Source of the DNA: Trichomonas tenax
Taxonomy: Eukaryota; Parabasalia; Trichomonadida; Trichomonadidae
DNA length: 52,969 bases
Assembly: GCA_023091735.1 (NCBI GenBank)
Contig: JALKBU010000269.1
Location: forward strand, 1 to 52,969
Direction: 5' to 3'
Part shown: positions 18,344 through 29,480 of the stretch, one piece after another
Layout: each line of letters starts with the position of its first letter
Position numbering within the stretch: position 1 is the stretch's first letter
Notes under the pieces: generated by a model
Database searches by the model: none
Seen by the model: the letters and a program-made list of their open reading frames with translations, nothing else
Told to the model about the DNA's origin: nothing
Made by a program: the position numbers and the translations under genes

Positions 18344-20790
18344 CTATATATAGATAAAAATAAGTCTCACACTGCAGGCCATCATACAAAGAATTGGAGA
18401 ATTACATTTGCATGATGGCTGCTGAATTAGTATGATGAATTGCTTAGTATTAGATTGTCCTTGACGATCATCAAGGCTGTATATGCTTAAGCTGTGAATT
18501 CCCGAAGTAATTCTGTCAACTGACAGAGAGAAACTTACAATATCGAAGCATCTTTGCTTGCTAATCGAATTCCGATCTAATGCTGTCATCACGCAAACGT
18601 TGGAAGGAATTTCATAATCTCTTACGCTACCTTTAACTTCAATTGGATTTCTGCTGTCAAGAATATATGATATATTATTTGTTAATTCGATATCTGGAGA
18701 TCTGTTTGAAACAATTGTATATGTATAATTATAAACGTATGATTTCAAACCGAATTTATCCACTGCGAATATTGAAAAATTATTGGTAGAATCTATTTTG
18801 TAAATATTCGGAATCTCAAAATTGATGGTGGTTCTGTTTAATATATTATTACAAACCAATTGATATTGACGGCAAATTACCAGCGTATCTCTAATAAATA
18901 AAGTTGAGCAAGTGTCATCAGATAATTCAACTTAAATCGATATATTTTCACCTGAAATATACTTCGGCTTTGGGTTGTTCAATATTTGAAGCTGAGGCGT
19001 CTTTGTAACAAGAATCTGATATGATGTGGATGTATTTGTATTTGATTTGGATTGAACAGTGTATTTTATTGAATAATGGCCACTAATAAAAGGAAGATCA
19101 AATGAATCAGAAAAAATTAAATAAATTTCCATCATCAGTATGTGTTTTGATTACCACGTCTGCAGTTTAGTTAATGCTTCGATAAATTTTTGCTTCCTCG
19201 CCAATACCCATTGATGATAAACTAAAGTCTAAAGATATTGAAGAACCTGGAATGTAGTTATTTTCAAGTTTTGTGTCCAAAGTAAGAGAATATCCAAGAA
19301 GTGTGATTCTTGCTGCTCCATTTCCTGGATTTCCTGTTCCAAATGATCCATTAATTCTATAAAAGCTTTCATTGCCTGCTAAATAAATTTTGTTAATATC
19401 TTTGTAATCGATGACACCGCCAATATAACCCGAACCACCTCCACCAGATGGCCATTGTACATTATCTGTGTTAAGCGAAGAGTAGCCACCTCCACCACCT
19501 CCTAGTGGAGCTCCAGAATTATATATTCCATACTGGCTATTCAGTTTTTGATAACCTGTCAAAATTGTAGCTGATGTCCAAAATTTTGACCCATCACGAT
19601 CAGTTGGTGGACCAGCAATTTCACCACTTCCCCAACCATGGCTATCCTTGCTATACGATGCAGGTCCATATCCATATCCACCTGCACCTCCTGCAAAGAT
19701 TATTCGACTGTCGGAATTAGAATCAACGGTTATACTTTGAATGCGGATGTCAGATGAACCACCACCGCCATCTGCAATGTTTTAATAATTATACCAATCA
19801 CCATATTTATAATCTCTGGCTGCTGAGCCAACACTGTTAAAGCCTCCTCTTGAGTCTCGTGATAGACGAAGTTATCCTCAGAAATGAGGTCAAGTCCATT
19901 GCCTGCATTGAAGATATAGAATGGAAATTGCGAATATTTGCCTGTATATTTATGTTGTATGAAGTAAGAAAATATTGAATTTAATAACTTAACAATATAT
20001 TATATTATAAAAAGTTGTAAATCGAAGTTATCTCGGCTCAAACCGAGATCTCTGGCTTCATTAGCGGAGAAGCCTTGGCAGCACATGAAGATGGGGCATT
20101 TACCCGCTAAAGAAACGAGAAATCTCGACTTTATTGCCGAGATAACAACGATGAAAAAAAAAATCTGATTTTTGACCATTTTTAGTACTGTGTGCATCCA
20201 CCACACACATGATGGCTGCACACACTATCACAAATGTCCAAAAAGCAGAACTATGAAAAATAATATTAATCTCAGGTAATTCCTCAAGAAACTGTGTTTT
20301 CTGGCTCAATTAACGAGTACACAACAAGACTGCAACCTATCATCCGTTAATCGAACCAGAAAACACCGTTTCTTGATGAATCACTTAAGATTTCCTCAAA
20401 AAAGTTGCATATTTTGCTCATTATTGATGCTTGTTGGTACCAACAATGTCTTCTTACAACAATGAGCTTCATAAATGAGCAAAATATGTATCCTATCAAT
20501 GCTTTTGATGTGAGTTCATTTCTGACGCATCACTTCATTTTTGACAAGTGATATCAAGTCCGTTGATATGCAGTACAGTTCTATCTTTTCCTTTTCCACC
20601 AACAAAAACATAAACAAATGTAGGTGAGGTGAGATGGGAAACGCCAACAGAATATCCACCCATTATTGCACATGGTCTATATATATCAATAGAAGATCCT
20701 CCTCCACCTTATGCACCCCAAACTTCTGCTTTGTAGTATTTATGAAAATCACATCTCTTGTTTAAAAATAATTTCACGATTTCAACAAAG
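18344..20790 (-). pseudogene. Broken glycine-rich (ALK-like) domain surface protein with Ig-like repeats
   Basis: Reading down the minus strand: near 20735 the frame YKAEVWGA is followed by TAA and GGGGSS, so the hallmark WGAQGG appears to carry a nonsense change; FVYVFVGGKGKDRTVLH follows. A palindrome-rich insertion (about 20020-20500) interrupts the domain. After 19830 it continues with GGFNSVGSAARDYKYGD, a TAA, then DGGGGSSDIRI, IIFAGGAGGYGYG and GGGGGGYSSLN to 19167. Ig-like repeat units follow at 19135-18932 and 18859-18344 (IELTNNISYIL, KGSVRDYEIP). The domain order matches trichomonad Gly-rich surface proteins. No membrane anchor survives. It has multiple stops and frameshifts, so it is clearly not functional. 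Confidence 0.75.
20027..20485. repeat. Cluster of three palindromes inserted in the Gly-rich pseudogene
   Basis: P1 pairs 20027-20070 with 20103-20146 (ends GTTATCTCGGC and GCCGAGATAAC). P2 pairs 20270-20315 with 20345-20393 (CAAGAAAC and TTTTCTGG with their complements). P3 pairs 20405-20425 with 20463-20483 and has a perfect 16-bp palindrome TTGTTGGTACCAACAA at 20431-20446 in its loop. The arms of P1 and P2 resemble one another (around CTGGCTTCATTAGCGG and CTGGCTCAATTAACGAG), suggesting one ancestral unit copied and inverted. A 73-codon frame here is only the translation of P1. Confidence 0.65.
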
Positions 20791-20799
20791 ATTTCATTT

Positions 20800-21393
20800 C
20801 AAAAAGAAAAGATCTGAAGATTGGACGAAACAGATTCAAGTTCGTCAAGTTTATACACAGTTTTCCCGTGTGTAACCTGAATTTACAAAAGATCAAATTT
20901 TATTTCGCTTCAAATCTGCATCATACATCCTCCACCCGAAGCTGTTTCTCAAGGAAATCGTATTCGGTTATATTTAACCTCAATATACCTCAATGGACAT
21001 GAAAATACTAGGTCGGAAAGAAAATCACCACATCAAGGCTGAATACCCAATGACATTGTACAACCCACAACAGAAGACTGTGATGAAGCTTTATCTGACT
21101 TATAGCACAACAATTTTTTTAATCGAGATATTTTTAGTTTCTGATTCATAATTACTCACTTATACTTGTTAAAATTTTGTTTTATGCCTGAGCTGAGATA
21201 ATAATGCTGTGAGTATATTATTATCTTGCTTACTTTTTTGGAAATCAGAATAGATCATCTCCTTGTAGTGGAGATATCTGAGTATTAATATTACTACGCC
21301 TAAATTCAGGTTATACCAATATATAATGTACTTGTCTGAAAGCTCTATCTAAACTCTTTTGATGAGAAAAAATTCGTACTATTTTCGTTCCTA
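20800..21393. other. Intergenic, no gene seen
   Basis: AT-rich DNA between the Gly-rich pseudogene and the dispersed repeat at 21394. I found no frame that looks coding beyond the few codons upstream of the WGA motif. Confidence 0.35.
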
Positions 21394-21469
21394 AAGTGGC
21401 CCTTATATTTGAGGGCGTTTTAATCGTTTTCCCTCTCAATTCCTCTCAATAGGGACCACCTTTGGGCAT
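21394..21469 (+). repeat. Dispersed repeat C, copy 1
   Basis: This ~75-bp stretch matches the reverse complement of 33792-33865. Shared blocks include CTCTCAATTCCTCTCA and CACCTTTGGGCA-like sequence, at roughly 80 percent identity by eye. It lies ~100 bp upstream of a BspA-like pseudogene; the other copy lies at the broken 5' end of a membrane-protein pseudogene. Confidence 0.65.
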
Positions 21470-21576
21470 CAAGTTGACATCAATTGTATAAATAGCCTTA
21501 ATGTAAGTAATAACTTTATTGAAAAATGACATAATGATAAATATTTTTTATTGTTTTCTAAATCCTATTTGAACAA

Positions 21577-22516
21577 TGGATGCATTCGTTATTGCTAATG
21601 ATAAAATTGCAATTAAAGATAAGACGCAAACAGGAGGCTTATTAATTGATGGCAGTGTACCAAATGTTAAAAAATTGCAAATTCAGGATTTAGTAATTCC
21701 CAAATCAGATTTCGTGATTTTAGTCAATCAAGTATAGAGATAATCCTTGATGCGAGATTTTCTGGAATGCCAAACTTAATTGGAATTACTTTTCCTCCAA
21801 CTTTAAATACCATCGGAAGTAATGCATTTGCAGATGATTTTTCTTTAGAGAAATTAGTATTTCCGCCATTTTTGGCAACCACAGGAACATGGTCGCCATT
21901 AGGAAATTGTCAAAAATTTTAATGAAATCTCATTTTCATCCCCTTGTACAAATTTTCATATAGAAAAAGGATGCTTGATATCAACATCTGATAATTCACT
22001 TATTAGAGCTCCTGCAAATATGACATACTTCAATTTAGAAGTAACGTCAATTTGGACAGCGGCGTTCACAGGAAATATGTTAGAATTTTTTTATCGGAGG
22101 TCCAAATTTGAGATCTATCGCAGCATATGGTTTTAATTTAGTTCCGAATCTTTATCATATTGATTTTTCCCAATCTCCTTTAACATTGATCTCATATAAT
22201 GTATTTTGTCTTTCCGGCATCTGTCATCGTATTCGGTGAAAAAGCATTTCAACGAGCACCCAGGCTGAAAACAGTTCTATATTTAGGTGAGAATGACTTT
22301 AGCAACATTGACTATTTTGATAATCCATCAATCGTTAAAGTCTATGTTCTTCCTAAATACAAATTTAAACAATTTGGAAAAGTCAATGTTCAAACAGTCG
22401 ACTATCATGAATTATTTAATTTCTTCATTTTAGGTTATCATACATGTGTTGATGCATGCCCAGAAAGGTTGATTTATTCCTCATTTATTTATCTTCCTAT
22501 TATATTTTCTGAGTGA
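21577..22516 (+). pseudogene. BspA-like leucine-rich-repeat gene, broken
   Basis: It begins with ATG 21577 (MDAFVIANDKIAIKDKTQTG), stops in frame near 21735 and resumes in other frames: FSGMPNLIGITFPPTLNTIG, then LRSIAAYGFNLVPNL, then 22199-22516 (FPASVIVFGEKAFQRAPRLK). The repeated pattern of a ~23-residue unit, with hydrophobic positions, Pro and a terminal aromatic-like turn (IGSNAF, GEKAF), is the BspA/TpLRR (LRR_5) type used by trichomonads as surface proteins. At least three frameshifts or stops occur. The C-terminal membrane anchor is absent; the last frame ends in a short hydrophobic stretch (IYLPIIF) without a basic tail. Confidence 0.75.
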
Positions 22517-22535
22517 ACTAAATAAATAATATTTT

Positions 22536-23395
22536 TTATTTCTTGAAATATGAAAGAATACCTATTCCAGCCGCATTTTGACATATGTGTTGACCAATTA
22601 ACGGAAATGTCAAATGCGCTACATTGGAGCAGTTAATGGCTAGATTTCTTCGAAAGATATATTCAGCTTGGCAATTATAAATTGAAAGATGACGTAATTT
22701 ATAAAAAATTGAATATACAACATTATTGTTTGTTGTGATCCCTGCATATGTTAATATTTTGTCAAAGAAACAATTAATTACATTAAAAGGGGATTGACCA
22801 TTCTTATAAAATAACTTAGAATTTTCAGTATTCCCAAAAAAGATGCAATTGGAAACCGTAATTATACCAATACTAAATATCATACCGCCTGAGGTGTACT
22901 TTTGAGAGTTATTGAGAATGTTGAATTTATACAAGTAAAACTCATCGTTCTTGTCCATATTATTTCGAATAATCCCATAATATGGATCTGCAACATTTTT
23001 AAAAGAAGTTGAATAATTGAAATATCCGTTATTGGTTATTCTATCAGAAAGTAAAGGACAATTGTAAGTAGCTGTGTTCGAACTAAAATTACACGAAGTC
23101 ACTTGAACTATGCCGAATGGGAAATATATTGTTGAATGAGATTTAGCATTTCCACATGAACTAACGCAGCCTTCAATTATAATAATTTAAATATGAATAG
23201 GAAAAATGCCCAATATTATTATCAACTAATACTTGGCATGATAATGAACAAAAACGGTGCTGAACAATAGAACTATTTCAAATAAAAAGTATTGCAGCTC
23301 CACCGGAATATTTTGTACATTTTTCGAACAGACAGAGGCTGTGAAGCAAATAAATATCAACTTTCTCAAAATGAAAAGCACCTTCAGGCATTACC
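22536..23395 (-). pseudogene. Beta-helix surface-protein remnant
   Basis: The frame 23187-22536 is open (CVSSCGNAKSHSTIYF, SCNFSSNTATYNC, SNCIFFGNTENSKLFYKNG, NVINCFFDKILTYAG) and matches the layout of the copies at 1997 and 9391. A further piece at 23395-23190 (MPEGAFHFEKVDIY, YSGGAAILFI, then TGA, NSSIVQHRFC) belongs to the same protein but is out of phase and carries a stop. GGAAI resembles the GGA[ILV] repeat of chlamydial Pmp proteins. No anchor or signal peptide survives. It is convergent with the BspA-like pseudogene at 21577-22516. Confidence 0.65.
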
Positions 23396-23594
23396 TGGAA
23401 TTGATTTGAATAAATAAAATAGTATAAATTTGATGAATGAACAATTTTTGTACAACACGTTTTGTCGGTGTATTAGTATCGTTATAAAATTTATACCATA
23501 TGTTCTCTTCAATATTTCCCAAATGTTATCTTAAAGCTTCAACTCATAAAATTACGGAAATGCATTAAAATGTCACTTTTAAAATAAAAATTGA

Positions 23595-24489
23595 AAGAAA
23601 TATCAGTTTCGTTAATTTATTGAACTTTTGGATTCATTTAATATAAACGGAGATTCAATTTCAGTTAAATCAGCATCCCAGACAGGTGATTTGGTTATTG
23701 ACGATACAATTCCGCAAGTTAAAAATATTGCAGAAAGCGGATTTGAATCATCAAAGATTCGATCGCTGGATATGCGTCAATCGAGTATTGAAAATATAAA
23801 ACAACGTGCATTTGTACTAATGCCGAATTCGGTTGAAATTCAATTTCCAAATACACTTAAAACAATTGATGCTTATACTTTTGCAGGAACTCCTTTATCT
23901 ACAATATTTTTTTCACCTTCAATAACGTTTATAAGTCCTTATGCTGCATTTGAAAACTGCGCAAATCTTAATGAGATTATTTTTCTGATCATTGTCCTTA
24001 TTATCATATTGATGTCTTAGTTATAGGAACTTCTTCATTTTCTTTTACTGGAATGCAAAATTTCACTGCAAGGCCAAATTTTACTAAAATTAATAGTTAT
24101 GGATTTAATTAGCAACTCAATTAGTTATAATTGACTTTTCCAAAAGTAATATATCAACACTTAAATCTTGCCCTATTTGTTCTTGTTCTTGCCTCTCTGA
24201 GATAGTTCTACCTTCAACAGTATTTGATAATAAGATTTACGCAAATACATCAATTAAGAAACTTTTGTACTTAGGAGATCTGAATTTCAGTACTAACAAT
24301 ATATTTGATGACTCATCTAAAGTCAAAGTTTTTGTCATTACAAAATATCAATACTATCTTTTTAGTCAAAGCAAATTTATAAAAATAGATTACCCTAATT
24401 TATTCGACAAGTATATGAAAGAATTGATACTTGTTCGAAACACCCCAAGAATCAGTTTCAGTTTCTTATTTGTATTCATTTTAATATAA
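23595..24489 (+). pseudogene. BspA-like leucine-rich-repeat gene, broken
   Basis: An open frame from about 23616 (LLDSFNINGDSISVKSASQ) to 24020 has no ATG start and matches the N-terminal part of the 21577 gene (FVIANDKIAIKDKTQ). It loses phase at about 23980. LRR-like coding resumes around 24040 (GTSSFSFTGMQNF) and at 24265-24489 (LYLGDLNFSTNNIF). The tail ends RISFSFLFVFILI, the start of a membrane segment, but then stops. It is the first of a row of four same-strand BspA-like copies. Confidence 0.65.
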
Positions 24490-24508
24490 ATATTAAGGCT
24501 TCATTTAG

Positions 24509-25024
24509 CATTTCGATAAAAGTGTCATATATATTCAATATTTTGTGAATTTTTTGATCGGTCCAAATGTCAAAACAATTTCAAATAGTAATCCATTTGA
24601 TCTTCTTACATCATTGAAAGCTATTGATGTACACCCATCAAATAAATACTTTGTAGCAATTGATGGGCTCTTGTTTAGCAAAGACTTGTCAATACTGTAT
24701 TGTTTTCCTCCAAATTATACAAACAAATCTATAGCATTTCCATATGGAGTAAAAACAATAGGCCGTTATTCAATTAGCAAAAATAGCAGAATCGAATATT
24801 TTGTATTTGCAAGCTCTCTGGAAAAAAAAATTGATTATTCTGCATTTCATCAAAGCTCAAATATTCTGCAAATATCAATTTACTATAAAGAATTTCTACC
24901 AAAAGTGTTGGCAGGAAATCCTGATCAAATAAAATATTATAAAGTCACAGAAAACACATGTAAATATGATTTATTATCCAATCAGTATCAACTCTTATCT
25001 ATAGCAGTTATACTCGTATTGTAA
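24509..25024 (+). pseudogene. BspA-like copy 2 of tandem row, N-terminally truncated
   Basis: An open frame from after TAG 24506-24508 with no ATG start reads NFLIGPNVKTISNSNPFDLL, then LSILYCFPPNYTNKSIAFPY, and ends QYQLLSIAVILVL just before TAA. It is closely related to 25272-25994 (same C-terminal motif YYKVxENTCKY). The hydrophobic end looks like the first half of a membrane helix, with no basic cytoplasmic tail. The copy lacks the N-terminal LRRs. Confidence 0.65.
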
Positions 25025-25271
25025 GTTTGTCTAAATCTTTATCATTCTTTTTTTGCTCTTTCGTGCTTTTTGAAAATAAGAAGAAGTTGAACTTAGGCAA
25101 TTTCATTTAAAAAAATTTTCATATAGTCATTCCCTTGACTGGCATGACAATTAATATTATCAAAATTGATCATCCAAGAGTCGGTTACAGCTGCATATTT
25201 GTATTGTGTTTAATAATATTTGATTATTTCACTCTTCGACAAAAAGTGTCATTTTAATGTTTGAAAATTGA

Positions 25272-25994
25272 AGATTCGACTTAAATGACAATATCGTAAT
25301 ATATAATGATAGTGAAGTATTAACAATACACTTTGAAGGCAATACAAATGTTCCAACACTTACAAATAATGTCAGCAATTATAAAAAAGTTCTCATTGAA
25401 GAAGGATTTACATTTATAGCTTTTAATTGCTTTGCTGCATTTTCAAGTTTAGAAGATGCAGTGCTTCCTGATTCAATAATCGAATTGGGCGACAATCCAT
25501 TTTCTAGTGCAAAGTTTATAAATTTTACGATTGGTCCGAATGTAAAAAAGATATCTAATCACAATCCTTTTGATCTTCATGCATCATTAAAAATTATTGA
25601 TGTGCATCCATTAAATAAATATTTTGCAGCAATTGATGGAATATTGTATAGCAAAGACTTGTCAATACTTTATTGTGTTCCTCCAAATTATACAAACAAA
25701 TCTATAGCATTTCCATATGGAGTTAAAATTATATGCCCATATTCAATTAGCAAAAATAGCAGAATCGAATATCTTATTTTTTCAAGTTCTCTAGAAAAAA
25801 TAGAAGCTGAAGCATTTCAAGGCAGTCCTTATATCAAGTTGATAACGATTTATTATAAAAAGTTCCTCCCAAATGTCTTATCAGAAAATCCTGATAAAAT
25901 ACAATATTACAAAGTAATAGAAAACACCTGTAAATATAATTTATTGTCCTATCAGTATCAACGCTTAGCTTTAGCTGTTATACTCATATTGTAA
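25272..25994 (+). pseudogene. BspA-like copy 3 of tandem row
   Basis: 240 codons open after TGA 25269-25271, without a starting ATG. It begins FDLNDNIVIYNDSEVLTIHF, runs through LRR_5-like units (LPDSIIELGDNPF, IGPNVKKISNHNPF, LEKIEAEAFQGSPY) and ends CKYNLLSYQYQRLALAVILIL then TAA. It is about 75 percent identical to copy 2 by eye over the shared part. The shared stop right after the hydrophobic stretch suggests the ancestor already ended there, or that the tail is in a different frame. Possibly the best preserved of the row, but the lack of ATG argues against function. Confidence 0.6.
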
Positions 25995-26017
25995 GTTTGT
26001 TGAAATTTTGTTAAAAT

Positions 26018-26530
26018 GTGACAATTTGCAATCAGAAATTTGAAGATAATCCAACCGTTTCAATAAATGTAGCAAATTTTAGTCAATCTGGAAAAGTTAT
26101 TGTTTGTGCAATTTCAGAACTTAGGATCTGCAGTTGCTACAGACTCAATTACGGAGAAGACAAATTTATTAATGATACTCTCAGTCCTAATGCTAAAATG
26201 ATATCAGCCAATAATCTATTTGATGTACAACATTCTATAAAAACAATAGAAGTGCATCCTTTAAATAAATATTCTGTTGCAATTGATAGCTATAGAAATG
26301 ATCTACCAATCCTTTATTATATCTAACAAAATTATTCTTCTTCAATATTGAGTAAATATTATCAGTAATTTCTCAATAAGTGACAAGGAAAATATCGAGA
26401 ATGTTGTAATTCCAAGTTCAGCCAAAATGATTAGAAAGAACACTTTTTATGTAGCAAATCATTTAACTCGGCAAATGCAAAAGATGGAATAAGACTTCCA
26501 TCATCTATAGAAGCTTCAATTAATATTTTG
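26018..26530 (+). pseudogene. BspA-like copy 4 of tandem row, heavily decayed
   Basis: The frame 26018-26326 retains LSPNAKMISANNLFDVQHSI and VHPLNKYSVAID, clearly parallel to copies 2 and 3. After a stop, LRR-like coding continues at 26365-26480 (IENVVIPSSAKMIRKNTF). Several stops and deletions are present; no membrane segment is visible. Confidence 0.6.
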
Positions 26531-26569
26531 GGCACAATCTAAGTTCCCAAATTTAATTTAATTTGTTTC

Positions 26570-27060
26570 CAATGAAAATTTTTCTTATCTTTGTAGAAAT
26601 AAAAGCTTCATTTTGTGTTTAACCTGATTCTTGAGGCTCAATCCCTGTTCCAACAGAAAATAAAGTTTGTAAAGGCGCTAATTTTCAAAAGCTCTGCTTT
26701 CGATATTTCTTGTCATAATTAAATCAACAATATTATTTAGCTTCAAGCATACCTTGAATGCAAATGTTGAAAATTGTTTTGCCTTGCTTAAATTTATTTG
26801 TTGAAGGCTGTTGCATCCAAGAAATGCTTCGGCTTTTAATATATTGGTATGGATGTTAATGGTTATTTTAAGAGAAACACAATTTTGGAATGTATTACTT
26901 CCTACAATTCTCATATTTGAAAAATCAAATTTCTCAAGAAGAAGACAATCTATAAACGCATAATCACCTATAACACTTAATGATTTAAATTGTCTTTCTT
27001 TCTAAAAAGAATCAATTTTTAATATGCCAATGAATCTGAATTTTTTTATAAATGTCATAA
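26570..27060 (-). pseudogene. BspA-like LRR remnant, opposite strand
   Basis: Minus-strand LRR_5-like units run from about 27050 (RFIGILKIDSF, TAG, then LSVIGDYAFIDCLLLEKFDF) through 26914-26678 (NMRIVGSNTFQNCVSL, ILKAEAFLGCNSLQQINL, NIESRAF) to a TAG near 26678, with further coding-like sequence beyond it. The frame is broken by at least two stops and both ends are missing. Confidence 0.65.
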
Positions 27061-27390
27061 TATTGTTTGACATGTAAAGTGGCAAAAATTTAAGATTATA
27101 ATTTTATTGTTTAGGCATTTGCTCTTTGATGTGTAATATCTATATTCCTCTTCAAATTGAAAAAATGTCCCGATATTTTATATGACCATTCCGTAACTTT
27201 GATTAATCTCAACTTTGATGAATGAAATCAATTCTCTATATAGATTATAATATAAGTCACGCACAAAATCGCAAAAAAAACAGGAAACAATTACCATATC
27301 TCACAATAAGGGCAAATTCGTTTAAAACCGCGAAAAACAGGAACTATATCCAAAACGATGGCTAACGCTAAAAGTTTTCGTTTACTAATT

Positions 27391-27397
27391 TCATTCT
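27391..27397 (+). promoter_or_regulatory. Initiator-like motif of the PP1 gene
   Basis: TCATTCT lies 6 nt upstream of ATG 27404 and matches TCAYWTT at six of seven positions. The short distance fits trichomonad transcripts with very short leaders. Confidence 0.4.
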
Positions 27398-27403
27398 CTC
27401 TGA

Positions 27404-28441
27404 ATGCGTAATGACAAAGTTAACGAGGTTATCTCCAAGATTTTGTTTGACCGCATGGGAGAGGATAAGCACACAATAGACAGGATCGATGAAGAATTGG
27501 TCCTTGCCATTGTCAACGAGGCCGCGAAATTGATGAAGAAGGAAAATTTCGTCCTCAATGTGACAGGTGACTTCGTTGTCATTGGCGACATCCACGGCAA
27601 CATCGATGATTTGATCAGGATCTTCGAAACACAAGGGTATCCTCCAAAGACATCGTATATCCTTCTTGGAGACTATGTTGACCGTGGAAACTATTCCCTT
27701 GAAGTCATCACTCTTCTGTACTCTCTGAAGATCAAGTTCCCGCAGAAAATTTATCTTCTTAGAGGAAATCATGAATCAGCATCTGTTACAAAGATGTATG
27801 GTTTCTGTGATGACTGTGTATACAGACTGAACAACAACATCTATAGGCGCTTTATCAAGAGCTTTGGAAAGATGCCTGTTGTTGCTCTAGTAAATGGCCA
27901 ATTCGTTTGTGTCCATGGAGGTATTTCTCCGAAAATTCATTATATATCAGAGCTGTTTGATTACGAGAAGCAAACAAAGGTTTCAGGTGACATTGCAGAC
28001 CTTCTTTGGAGCGATCCAGCACCAAATGTTAAAAACTTTAGTCATAGCGAGAGGAACTTAGGTCATAAATTTGGTCAGCAAGCTTTGCAAACGTTCTTAA
28101 GCCAGAACAATCTCAAGATGTTGATTCGTGGTCATTCATACTGCGAAAATGGCTTTAGGTACGACTTCGGAGAAGAAGGCGGCTGCCTGACTGTTTTTTC
28201 ATCGTGCAATTATTCAGGAAGATTCAATTCTTCTTCAATTGCACTTATTGATTCTGAAAATTCAAAAGTATCAGTTAAGACATTTGAAAGTGTTAAGGAT
28301 GTGTTTAACTCCCACAGAAGAATCTGCATTCCCGAGTGGATCCTTGAAAGCCCTCTTAAGCAAACAGAACCTTCTTTATATTATGAAGAAGTTGACGACC
28401 AGCTTCTTCCTTTCAATATTACTTTATCACTTATAGAGTAA
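27404..28441 (+). CDS. PP1-like serine/threonine protein phosphatase catalytic subunit
   Basis: 345 aa, slightly longer than PP1 (~330). It hydrolyses phosphoserine/phosphothreonine using a two-metal centre. Metal and catalytic motifs are all present: GDIHG (D62, H64), GDYVDRG (D90), RGNHE (N122, H123 as general acid), VHGG (H171) and RGHSYCENGF near residue 245. LLWSDPAP and the LGHKFGQQALQTFL segment are typical of PP1/PP2A-type enzymes. The C-terminal ~50 residues are unlike PP1 and lack the usual tail. The ATG at 27404 is preceded by an initiator-like TCATTCT. Codon use is less AT-biased than in the flanking pseudogenes. Intact and probably expressed. Confidence 0.93.
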   Translation: MRNDKVNEVISKILFDRMGEDKHTIDRIDEELVLAIVNEAAKLMKKENFVLNVTGDFVVIGDIHGNIDDLIRIFETQGYPPKTSYILLGDYVDRGNYSLEVITLLYSLKIKFPQKIYLLRGNHESASVTKMYGFCDDCVYRLNNNIYRRFIKSFGKMPVVALVNGQFVCVHGGISPKIHYISELFDYEKQTKVSGDIADLLWSDPAPNVKNFSHSERNLGHKFGQQALQTFLSQNNLKMLIRGHSYCENGFRYDFGEEGGCLTVFSSCNYSGRFNSSSIALIDSENSKVSVKTFESVKDVFNSHRRICIPEWILESPLKQTEPSLYYEEVDDQLLPFNITLSLIE

Positions 28442-28989
28442 ACTGCGATATTATAAAGTCTGTTTGAAAATGACTGAAATTTTTTTTAATTAGACATTTT
28501 CATTAGCAAACTCATTAATTTGGTAAGGTCATTATAAAAAAATGTGACAATCATATTATAGTGACTGAACTTGTATGGCTATGTTTTGTAGTGACTGAGC
28601 GTGTTTTCTGCTAATTTGTAGGGAAGTTGGGCATAAATAATAATTATGTTACTTTTCTCCCGCCAAATAATGTTTTCGATAATTTTACTTCTAATCTTAA
28701 CACATATGCATCTGTCTTTTGGAAGCTATTGGTGCATCTTATTCAAGAATAATTTTCTTGTGCCAAATATATACGGAATTATTAAGCATTCATGCGACAA
28801 AATTAAACAGTGTCATCCACAGAGAAAAAACCTTTAAACAGTTTCCTCTAATAATGGTACTCTATTTTCAAATATTGAAATTTTGACAATTTTGAGAGGT
28901 GCTTTTTTTACAATGGAAATCATTTTATGAAAACACATTATTTTTCAAAATTATCGTATTAATTATATAGTTCAGTAATAATATAATTG
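28442..28989. other. Intergenic, perhaps one short gene relic
   Basis: Around 28650-28770 (+) a frame without ATG reads NVFDNFTSNLNTYASVFWKL and ends at a TAA; it could be a relic of a surface-protein gene but is too short to assign. Nothing else is seen. Confidence 0.25.
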
Positions 28990-29480
28990 GACTACGCTTT
29001 GGAAAAGTGACACGTTTTGGGTGTTTCGTGGACACTCAAAATATCAAAAAAAAATCGGGCCTTCGGCGCTGGCGCGGCGTCATCATCGCCTCAGGCAGTG
29101 CAAAAGCAATCAAAGTTCACCAAGATTTCAAAGATGTCCCTCTCCTTCTTTTTTTTCTTCTCCTCCCTTTTTCCTTTCCTTCTTTTGCTTAAAAATTTTA
29201 TTGTTTAAAAGAACCTTATAGAACTTAATTGAACGGTGTGTCCCTTACATGTCAAAGGTGTGTCCACTTTTCAACCGTTATCATTGAATATGTGTCCCTT
29301 ACATGTCAGAAGTGTCCAAACGTCACTTTTATGTGTTCTAGCTTTACAAAACCCTGCGATTTTTTGGAGAAAACCTATTTTTGGTCACTTTTTGATATTA
29401 TTTTGAACAAATTTGAGATCGAATTTTAATGGATATATGTTATCTGTGTGTATTATATTGATGAATGGCTGATTTATTTT
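28990..29480 (+). repeat. Dispersed repeat B, copy 2 (with internal extra ~270 bp)
   Basis: The outer parts 28990-29065 and 29340-29480 match 13481-13730. The inner part contains a C/T-rich tract (29130-29180, shared in reverse with 46660-46750) and two copies of GTGTCCCTTACATGTCA at 29238 and 29292. Either copy 1 lost the centre or copy 2 gained it. Short frames seen here are the C/T tract read in three phases and are not genes. Confidence 0.7.

Noticed and set aside
20000..20309. Two overlapping minus-strand frames of ~70 codons
   Set aside because: They are translations of the palindromic repeats; no codon bias or domain.
28656..28668. E2F-site-like CCCGCCAAA upstream of repeat B
   Set aside because: It falls in a coding-like relic, is a single match, and there is no gene start nearby to regulate.
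29007..29221. Three overlapping plus-strand frames of 61-66 codons
   Set aside because: The C/T-rich tract of repeat B is open in all three phases; not coding.
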